NCBI RefSeq assembly: GCF_900102025.1
Contig: NZ_FNAU01000008.1
Location: forward strand, 59,172-123,171
Direction: 5' to 3'
Source: Actinobaculum suis
Lineage (GTDB): Bacteria; Actinomycetota; Actinomycetes; Actinomycetales; Actinomycetaceae
Length of the DNA stretch: 64,000 nucleotides
A program made the translations under genes and the position numbers. The notes below the pieces were generated by a model. The model searched no databases and was not told the DNA's origin. It was given only the letters and a program-made list of their open reading frames with translations. Shown in pieces: positions 57,507-64,000 of this stretch; position 1 is the first letter of the stretch, and each line of letters begins with the position of its first letter.

Positions 57507-58268
57507 TTATTCGCCTTCCTTCAACGCGTCCAAGATCTGTTCCTTCGTGGGGTTCACAATCTCGCCAGAGATCTGGCCATCGGCAAGAAAAATCACGCGA
57601 TCAGCGATCGCCGCGGATTCAGGTTCGTGGGTGACCATGATGACCGTCTGCCCGTCTTCATCAACCGAGCGGCGCAAGAACTCGAGCACCTGCTGGGTAG
57701 CCGTCGAGTCGAGGTTTCCGGTGGGTTCGTCGGCGAGCACGACGGCAGGCTTGCCTACCATCGCCCTCGCGCAGGCTACGCGCTGCTGCTGACCACCCGA
57801 CAGCTCGGAGGGCCGGTGGGTGAGCCGATCTTCAATTCCTAGAGAGCGCACGACGTGGTCGAAAGCTGCTTGGTCTACTTTGCGCCCGGCGATCGTTGCC
57901 GGCAGTTCGATGTTTTCCCGCGCGTTAAGAGTGGGAACCAAGTTGAACGACTGGAAGATGAATCCCACTTCGTCGCGCCGAAGTGCGGTGAGCCCCTTTT
58001 CGTTCAGATCCGTGACCCGCTTGCCTGCAAGATCAACGGTTCCCGAGGTGGCCTCTTCGAGGCCGACCACACAGTGCATGAGCGTCGATTTTCCAGAGCC
58101 AGATGGTCCCATAACAGCGGTGAGCTGGCCTTGAGCAAAATCGACGTCGACCCCGCGTAGCGCACGGACCTGCGCCTGCCCGGTGCCGAATGTTTTCGTC
58201 AAGCCGCGAACGCTAATAATTGGGTTGGTGATGGGGGAGACCTCAGTTATCGCCGCAGTTGAAAGCAT
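57507..58268 (-). CDS. MacB/LolD-type ABC transporter ATP-binding protein
   Basis: 253 residues. Walker A GPSGSGKSTLM, Q-loop in FIFQSFNLVPTL, signature LSGGQQQRVACARAM, Walker B VVLADEPTGNLDS, H-loop in VMVTHEP-like IMVTHEPES. ATG 58268 is chosen for its GGAGC site; the upstream in-frame ATG at 58292 has none. It energises the FtsX-type permease next to it. No regulator or peptide gene is adjacent. Confidence 0.94.
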   Translation of the reverse strand: MLSTAAITEVSPITNPIISVRGLTKTFGTGQAQVRALRGVDVDFAQGQLTAVMGPSGSGKSTLMHCVVGLEEATSGTVDLAGKRVTDLNEKGLTALRRDEVGFIFQSFNLVPTLNARENIELPATIAGRKVDQAAFDHVVRSLGIEDRLTHRPSELSGGQQQRVACARAMVGKPAVVLADEPTGNLDSTATQQVLEFLRRSVDEDGQTVIMVTHEPESAAIADRVIFLADGQISGEIVNPTKEQILDALKEGE

Positions 58269-58317
58269 GAATAGCTCCAATGATGTAGCCAATGTGTGTT
58301 TTTAAGGTTACAGTTGG

Positions 58318-58486
58318 TTGGTTCAGGCGGTCAATACGTCATTTATTTATTCTGCTAGTTTCTCAGGTGGTGTCATGCCGTTGAGGATGGCACGGGGTCG
58401 GTTGTTGATTTCGTCTTGTGCTTGTTGGACTTCTTCGTCGGGAAGCCGGTAGATCAAACCGATGTTGCATTCACCCCGCGAACCTA
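58318..58486 (-). mobile_element. MITE-like IS30 derivative, 169 bp
   Basis: It shares its left 120 bp with the element at 52023 (91% or so by eye) and its right ~45 bp with that element's right end. The middle is deleted: the transposase C-terminus (EEVQQAQDEINNRPRA) is joined directly to the terminal region. The left end reads TTGGTTCAGGCGGTCAAT and the complement of the right TAGGTTCGCGGGGTGAAT. It is a solo, non-autonomous miniature element. Confidence 0.85.
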
Positions 58487-58664
58487 CTGCAGCAAACCCT
58501 AAATCCTTAATCATTAGCTCCGCGCTTGGTGCCGGGCCCAGCCAAACCCGCCCATCCGGCAAACTGTTCACCTGCCGTTTACCGAAATATTGCCGACTCT
58601 CCTCCTTGCGTTGCTAAATTAAAAGAAAAGGTTCGGCAACGGTAACGATGAGCTAAGGGAGACT
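58487..58664. other. Short gap after the miniature element; fragment only
   Basis: On the minus strand it reads SLPDGRVWLGPAPSAELMI and KDLGFAAVGS in a frame that continues into the element. The piece looks like part of a protein but I cannot place it. The AAGGGAG ribosome site of the next gene is at 58655-58661. Confidence 0.4.
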
Positions 58665-60197
58665 GTGGCCTCTACTCCGCGATATATTGACTCGTTCTCG
58701 GGCCGCGATCACGGACTGAACAAGTGCCCGCGATGTGGTTCGGCTGAGGTCAAGGTCGACGCCGGCACGTTCACCTGCGCATACTGCAAGAACGCGTGGA
58801 CCACCCGAACGGTCGCCGAACACTCATCCACCGACGTGCGGGAACTTACCGGCATGCACATCGGGCTGGGCGCCTCCGATATTGACAAGCACGCTTCCGA
58901 CCTCGTTACGGTTAAATGCCAAGGCTGCGGCGGCGAGATCGTGCTCCACACCGACAATACTCTGCAAGCCCAATGTCACTGGTGCCGCCAAACCCTGTCG
59001 ATTAACCGGCAGATCCCCAACGGCATCGTGCCCGACCTCATCCTGCCCTTCCAAGTCAGCCGCAAAGATGCAATCAAGTCGATGAAACGCCACCTGCGCA
59101 GCGGTGGCATCTGGGTCGATGGGCGTTTTCGCCGCCAATTCAACAAGGACGCCGTGCGGGCAGTGTACTTGCCGTATGTCGTGGTTGATGCGAATGCAAC
59201 GATCACGCTCGAAGGACGCGGGGAACGTCAGCAAGGACGCGGGATGGAAGGGTCGCGGAGGTCATACGACGTCGATAGCTATCAGGTTGGGAGAAAGTTC
59301 AACATCGCAGTCGACGATCTGGCTGTCGAATCGTCTGCCGACTACAGCGTGTACTCAGAGGGCTACCACGAAAAGCGCCCGAGCCGGTTCAACATCCTGG
59401 CCACGTCTTTTAAGACGCTCGCCGCAGCCGTAGGCGTGGGAGCCAAGGGCGCCGTCAATATTCTCAACACGCTCCAACCGTTCGATACCGAGAACGCCGT
59501 CGCTTTCGACGCGAACCTCATGCGCGGCTACACGTCCGAACGGCGCACGCGCGACGTCGACGACCTCACCGACGTCGTCCTCTGGCAAGTCAGCACCATC
59601 GGCCGCCAGCGCATCCGTCCAACCCTCGCAAACTACGACCGGGGTGTAAGTTGGGACAAGCAGCACATCGACCTCGTGGGCTCGCGCTGGTTCGCCATCT
59701 ACCTGCCCGTATGGGTCTATAGCGCGCGGTTCGCCAGCTCGAAGAAAGAGCCGGAGTTGGACTACCACGTGGCCGTCAACGGACGGACCGGCAAGGTCAA
59801 CGGCTCGCTGCCGGTGTCCTATCGGACCCTCATGGCGTTCAGCGGCGGCCTCACGCTGCTCGCTTTCCTGCTCGGCCTGTTCCTCACCTACCTCGGATTC
59901 TTCCGCATGCCAGGCGAAACAAAGATCCTCGGCCTGGCCGCACTGTTGTTCACGCTAGCCGCACCGCTGCTCACCATGCTGACCTCGATCACGTGGGTGT
60001 ATCGGCGGACCGTGAAACTCGAAGACACACACCCATTCGAAGACGAGGCCAACGCCCAGCTGTGGGACGTCACGCACCTCGACGAATTCGACTACAACGA
60101 TCCGGACGTGTGGGAAAGCAAGATCAAAGATCGCAACGACCACCAACCCCGCATGCGTATCGAAGGCACAACAATCACCAGGCACACTCCCACATGA
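58665..60197 (+). CDS. Double zinc-ribbon membrane protein (YdjG-like), partner of an SPFH protein
   Basis: 510 residues. Two zinc ribbons near the N-terminus: C21, C24, C38, C41 (CPRCG/CAYCK) and C85, C88, C104, C107 (CQGCGG/CHWCR). A ~270-residue beta-rich region follows, then two membrane helices in the last quarter (AFSGGLTLLAFLLGLFL and LGLAALLFTLAAPLLTM), leaving most of the protein in the cytosol. GTG 58665 with AAGGGAG is the start. The zinc-ribbon/SPFH gene pairing recalls B. subtilis ydjG...ydjI downstream of pspA, but no PspA gene is present here. Function unproven. Confidence 0.8.
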   Translation: MASTPRYIDSFSGRDHGLNKCPRCGSAEVKVDAGTFTCAYCKNAWTTRTVAEHSSTDVRELTGMHIGLGASDIDKHASDLVTVKCQGCGGEIVLHTDNTLQAQCHWCRQTLSINRQIPNGIVPDLILPFQVSRKDAIKSMKRHLRSGGIWVDGRFRRQFNKDAVRAVYLPYVVVDANATITLEGRGERQQGRGMEGSRRSYDVDSYQVGRKFNIAVDDLAVESSADYSVYSEGYHEKRPSRFNILATSFKTLAAAVGVGAKGAVNILNTLQPFDTENAVAFDANLMRGYTSERRTRDVDDLTDVVLWQVSTIGRQRIRPTLANYDRGVSWDKQHIDLVGSRWFAIYLPVWVYSARFASSKKEPELDYHVAVNGRTGKVNGSLPVSYRTLMAFSGGLTLLAFLLGLFLTYLGFFRMPGETKILGLAALLFTLAAPLLTMLTSITWVYRRTVKLEDTHPFEDEANAQLWDVTHLDEFDYNDPDVWESKIKDRNDHQPRMRIEGTTITRHTPT

Positions 60198-60295
60198 CCC
60201 ATCGTGTGTGAGCCCACGAAGGCGCTAGTCGCGAACCGACAACAGAACCTCAACCAGAATTTCAACCACTACCGACACCACGAAGAGGAAAGCAC

Positions 60296-61549
60296 ATGGG
60301 ATTCATCAAAGCATTCGCCGGTGCGATTGGCGGCGCGTTCGCCGACCAGTGGCTCGACTTCCTCACCCTTCCCGCCGATCTTCTGCCGACGGCGGCGCTC
60401 GCCCCGGCCGTCATGCAGGAGCAGAACGCGGGGCGTGGCTCGAACACGCGGCACTCACGCGCGATCGTGAGTAACGGCTCGCGCGTAGTGGTCCCACAGG
60501 GCTACGGCCTGGTCACGCTTATCGACGGGCGGATCACTAGCTTCATCGCCGAGCCCGGCGGATACGTGTGGAATCCCGGCGACCAAAACGCGAAGACGCT
60601 ATTCGTTGACGGCCTGATCTCACCCACGCTGACGACGTCGTGGCAGCGCTTCAAGTTCGGCGGCCAGCCCGGCGCACAGCACGTGGCAATCTTCGTGAAC
60701 CTCAAGGAAATCACCGGGAATCGGTTTGGTACCCAGTCGCAGATCCATTGGGACGACGCCTTCCTAGGCACGCAAGTAGGCGCGGTGGCACGCGGCACGT
60801 ATACGCTGCGCATCTCCGACCCATTCCTGTTCATCACAAACCTTGTGCCGGCCACCTACCTGCAGCCCGACGCGCCGGTTTTCGATTTCACCGATTCCGA
60901 CAACCCGGTGGGCGAGCAGCTCTTCACCGAGCTGGTCGGTTCCTTGGCCGCTGCTTTCTCGCGCTACTCCAACGATTCAGAACGTGCCGGGCGGATCGCG
61001 AACCTGCAGGCTGACTCTGTTGGATTTGCCCGTTCGTTGTCTGCCGCGGTTGAGGAGAACTACCACTGGACGAGCCGGTTTGGCCTTATCATCCCGTCGG
61101 TCGCGATCGCTGCTATTGAGTACGACGCCGACACGACCAAGCTACTGTCCGACGTGCGCAAGGCCGACGCTCTAGCCGGTCAACGTGGCAATGCATTCTT
61201 GCAACAGTCTGCGGCTCGGGGCGTGCAGGCCGCCGGCGAGGCCGGCGGCGGCGGGTTGGCCATGTTTGGCATGGGCGCCGGAATGGCAGGCGGGCTCGCG
61301 GCGTTGCAACAGCCCGTTGGCGGCGCTGGTGCAGCTGGTACGGCTGCTGCTGCGGCCGGTCACTCTGGTGCCGGCGCTGGTGCAGGTGGCACTGCAGGCG
61401 GCGGTGCGGGCGGCACTGCTGGTGGTACTGCGGACGGCGAAGCAACCGATCCTGTGGCCGCTTTGACCCAGGCTAAGAAGATGCTCGAGATGGAGCTCAT
61501 CACCGAAGCCGACTACGAGGCCCTCAAGAAGAGGATGCTCGGGCTCTAA
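60296..61549 (+). CDS. SPFH-domain protein with C-terminal SHOCT motif (YdjI-like)
   Basis: 417 residues. The SPFH/stomatin-like region (about 20-290) includes VPQGYGLVTLIDGRITSF and EPGGYVWNPG; it resembles the YdjI/'virion core' subgroup. A long Gly/Ala linker (about 300-384) follows. The SHOCT motif, DPVAALTQAKKMLEMELITE at 385-404 and ADYEALKKRMLGL, ends the protein. SPFH proteins oligomerise at membranes and organise lipid microdomains. The gene follows the zinc-ribbon gene by 98 bp on the same strand. Codon use is GAC/GAG-rich. Confidence 0.85.
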   Translation: MGFIKAFAGAIGGAFADQWLDFLTLPADLLPTAALAPAVMQEQNAGRGSNTRHSRAIVSNGSRVVVPQGYGLVTLIDGRITSFIAEPGGYVWNPGDQNAKTLFVDGLISPTLTTSWQRFKFGGQPGAQHVAIFVNLKEITGNRFGTQSQIHWDDAFLGTQVGAVARGTYTLRISDPFLFITNLVPATYLQPDAPVFDFTDSDNPVGEQLFTELVGSLAAAFSRYSNDSERAGRIANLQADSVGFARSLSAAVEENYHWTSRFGLIIPSVAIAAIEYDADTTKLLSDVRKADALAGQRGNAFLQQSAARGVQAAGEAGGGGLAMFGMGAGMAGGLAALQQPVGGAGAAGTAAAAAGHSGAGAGAGGTAGGGAGGTAGGTADGEATDPVAALTQAKKMLEMELITEADYEALKKRMLGL

Positions 61550-61636
61550 CGCGCTGGCGCGGCGCGGGCCGCCCGGAAAGCGTGGAGGTAAGAGCACCCA
61601 TGCACAAAGCGGCACCAACACAAGCAAGGTGGAGGG

Positions 61637-61670
61637 TAGGTTCAGGCGGTCAATGCGCTATTCATTTATT
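61637..61670. repeat. Solo IS30-type end, third copy
   Basis: TAGGTTCAGGCGGTCAATGC and then ATTCATTTATT match the left end of the element at 52023 for about 34 bp, in the same orientation. No other IS sequence follows it. It separates the SPFH gene from the DUF2207 remnant and is preceded by the same GGG as the first element. Confidence 0.85.
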
Positions 61671-61693
61671 TGGGCTTTGACCTGCGTAAACGC

Positions 61694-61731
61694 CGCTGTG
61701 CGAGCGCTCATAAGCGAGCACCCGCACAGCG
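61694..61731. terminator. Hairpin between the convergent SPFH and DUF2207 genes
   Basis: CGCTGTGCG (61694-61702) and CGCACAGCG (61723-61731) pair as a perfect 9-bp stem around an imperfect inner hairpin GCTC-ATAAGC-GAGC. It is a candidate bidirectional terminator between convergent genes. Confidence 0.65.
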
Positions 61732-61745
61732 ATTCTGCTGGCGCA

Positions 61746-63490
61746 TTATCGGATGCCGCCGCCTGAGCCGCCGCCGGACGAGCCGCTTCCGCCGCCAACC
61801 GACGACGATCCGCCGCGGCCCGACGAGGAACTACTACTCGAGCTGGAGCTGCTGGTGGTGGCGTCGGTGTAGACGCTGTCCATCCTGTTGGAGAAGTAGG
61901 TTCCTGTGGCGACGGCAGTGGGCGAGATGCTGGTTTGTTGCGCGTATGCGGGGTCCGTGATGTTGAACTGTTTGGCGACTTCTTCGGCGATGCCGAGGTA
62001 GCCTGCCCAGATCATGTATGCGTCCCATAGGAGCACGTTTGAGGCTGTACGCTCGTTGAGGAGCGAGAAGTCGCGCAAATAGTTTTTGAAGCCGTCGATT
62101 TTGTTGCGCATGTCTTTTCCAGCTTGTGTGAGCGGGAATTCCTTTTTGTGTAATTGATGAAGAATACTCGTTCTTTTTTCTCGACGACCGTGCACAGTCC
62201 GAGTTCGATCTGGCGTTGGCGGGAATAATTGAATGCCGCGGTTTGCCATTTGGAGACTTCGGAGGTGTTCTTACGAGTGAATTTTTCGATTTCTTTGCGT
62301 TGTAAGATGCCGTCGTCGCGCGCGGCTCGGACGATGAAGTCCCAGTATGTGGCTTCGACGTCGGAATGCAGTTGGGGCATGTGCACGATGGCGAAGGCTG
62401 CTTCTTCGCGTTTGAACACCCATCCTGCTTCGTGTTGCACTTCGCGAAGTGCGCCTTCGTGAATCCACTTGAGTAATAGTGCGGTGGCGAGGTCTGGTAG
62501 CGCATAGCCGCGCAGGGTATAGATGTCTGTGATCGGGCCGTTGTAAGGGACTTCTCGCCAATACTCGCTTTCGGCTCTGGGGGTTCTTGGCCCACTGTGA
62601 ACATACTCTGCCGACTTTGAGCGTTTCGGCCGAATCGCGCGCAAAAACGCCACCAAGAAGGCCCTGCCCACATAGCCGAGGATCCCGAAGATTGCAACCG
62701 CTCCAATCACTGTGATGGCCTTGGAAAAGAGGTCGTTGGTATCCCCATTAAGAGGGTTTGAGTCTTCCCAATCGGAGCCCTCTTTCGCGCGCTTTATTAA
62801 TGACTCGGTGTCTTCGGGCCGATTGACGTTGGATGTGAAGAGAGGTTCGGGGAAGATGGCGAGCATCGTCATGTGGTTGTTGGATGTGATCGGCTTGGAT
62901 GTGGCTAACCGTAGCGAGTTGGTAGTGATTACCGATTCGCCTTCGTATCCGAATCCCCATATTCGCGTGTTTTCGTGCGTATGCGTGACTCCCACGGTGT
63001 TGCGCAGCGAGATACTGACGAATTTTGTATCGGTCATGTTTCGCGGCAGGAACTGCCAGAAGACTGTTTGGGCGCCGTCGGAGAGCGTGTAGACGAAGTT
63101 GGTGACGGTGTACGTCATAACAGCTGTGTGGCGGCCGTATTCTCCGAAGCCGAAGCTTAGTTCGTAACCGTCACCCGTGTCGACGACGCCGGACTTGCCT
63201 GCCTTTTCTCGACGGCTTGCGTTCACGTCCCAGTCACCGATGTCGGTGAGTGGCTGGCCGTCGAGCACGACGGAGAAGCTGTGGACGTCAGAGTCACGCA
63301 GGTTGCCGAACGATATGTAGTGCTCGGTACCTTCCGTGGCTTCGAACGTGCGCGTGTCGGTAATGATGGCTGAGCCGTCTGCTTGGATTTCGGCGTCGAT
63401 GTCGATCGTGTAGATCTCGGACGCTCCTGCTACGGGAGCGGTTGTGATGATGAGGAACGCGGCTACGAGGGCCGCCCACAGTGCTCTCAT
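61746..63490 (-). pseudogene. DUF2207-family membrane protein, frameshifted
   Basis: An exported N-terminus (MRALWAALVAAFLIITTAPVAGASE) leads into a DUF2207-type extracellular domain (EIQADGSAIITDTRTFEA), a membrane helix (VIGAVAIFGILGYVG) and a cytosolic domain. At ERVFFINYTK the frame is lost. The continuation, KEFPLTQAGKDM, then FSLLNERTASNVLLWDAYMI and a Ser/Gly-rich tail, is in the -1 frame. The break is an AAAAA run at 62143-62147, one A too short for an open frame. It may be a real indel, a sequencing error or a slippage site. Confidence 0.8.
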
Positions 63491-63506
63491 AACCAGGACA
63501 CTGCTC

Positions 63507-63989
63507 TCAAGACCAGGTGGGCATTTCGGCTTTGCCGGGCTGGTTTGCGAAGTATTCTTCGCGGCGGAAGCCGAACAGTGCTCCGACGATCATGGATGGG
63601 AACTGTGACCGGTAGCGGTTAAGCTTGGTGACCGTGTCGTTGTACATCATGCGCGAGTAGCGGACGTTGTCTTCATACTTTTGCACCGCGCTCATAGCCG
63701 AGGAGTAGGTTTCTGACGCGCGTAGCTCCGGGTAGTTTTCGGCGAGCGCGTTTTCTTCATCGAGAGCTGTATCGAGCATCTCTTGAAGCGTTTCACGATA
63801 TCGGTCGACACCCCCGAAACTTTCAATTTTCAACTCATCACGTGTCAATGCCCGGTACGAGCATAGGGAGATTAGTAACAGAAGTGGGAGAGCGTTGGGT
63901 CTCCGTGGCCTGGGCTGGATTAAATAGACCATGCGATTTGAGCGTGTCTTCCGTGACAGCCCCTGTTGGGCAGGAAGACTGGTAATCAT
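63507..63989 (-). pseudogene. LemA-family protein, C-terminal fragment
   Basis: The last ~100 residues match LemA proteins: ALAENYPELRASETYSS, RYSRMMYNDTVTKLNRY, FPSMIVGALFGFRREEYF. The usual N-terminal membrane helix and N/ERL-type helix are absent. The frame before ~63810 codes for unrelated sequence (RSNRMVYLIQPRPRRP), while another frame there reads GLFNPAQATETQRSPTS to a stop near 63840. It is therefore 5'-truncated and joined to foreign DNA. LemA often neighbours DUF2207/TPM genes, as here (16 bp away). Confidence 0.75.
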
Positions 63990-64000
63990 GAAGAAATTCT

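Noticed and set aside
62143..62147. Programmed -1 frameshifting in DUF2207
   Set aside because: The A5 run does not form the full X XXY YYZ heptamer in the zero frame, no stimulatory structure is apparent, and neighbours are also decayed, so an indel is more likely. It is still listed as a finding to check.

Overview
The window is a piece of a high-GC Gram-positive (actinobacterial) chromosome. The evidence is a WhiB4-type regulator, a mycobacterial-type Crp, the actinobacterial 'helicase/secretion neighbourhood' Tad locus, a TopA with a lysine-rich tail, a purH-DUF3017 pair and a DtxR/IdeR-type iron box. The Rib-type cell-wall adhesin and overall gene content suggest a host-associated member near the Actinomycetaceae; that placement is inference.

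Layout. 1-6 kb: a serine block (GntP-family permease beside D-serine dehydratase, seryl-tRNA synthetase, Fe-S L-serine dehydratase), then a NagD-like phosphatase. 6.7-13.5 kb: exonuclease III, an SDR, a lipoprotein, a TrmH-family methylase, aroB and a CDF metal exporter. 13.5-18.6 kb: ridA, whiB4, a PonA2-like penicillin-binding protein, a metallophosphoesterase and tRNA-Pro; whiB4-ponA2-phosphoesterase is the order I recall from Mycobacterium tuberculosis Rv3681c-Rv3683. 19.4-25.3 kb: a 1979-residue repeat adhesin with a degenerate sortase signal. 25.8-42 kb: a membrane protein, crp, then a Tad pilus locus in two divergent halves (cpaE-tadA-tadB-tadC on minus; flp-tadE-tadE-like plus the helicase), separated by a large membrane protein and a DtxR-box metal ABC transporter. 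42-51 kb: a methyltransferase, the topA-tmk-holB operon, a secreted peptidase and tRNA-Thr.

52-64 kb is different. Codon choice moves from GAA/GAT towards GAG/GAC. Gene blocks are separated by three same-orientation IS30-type ends, two of which belong to short elements bounded by 26-bp imperfect terminal inverted repeats (418 and 169 bp, both internally deleted). Around them lie a truncated secreted protein, an internally deleted phosphofructokinase, a frameshifted DUF3017, an apparently intact purH and MacB-like ABC exporter, a zinc-ribbon membrane protein with an SPFH-SHOCT protein, a frameshifted DUF2207 protein and a LemA fragment. I read this as an acquired, IS-assembled mosaic that is partly decaying.

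Two habits recur in the native part. Several genes appear to be leaderless (a TANNNT -10 box 6-7 nt before the start codon: 5619, 7779, 10027, 14839, 42196). Many intergenic gaps, and some protein tails, are made of degenerate short tandem repeats with 16-18 nt units, sometimes running up to the ribosome binding site.
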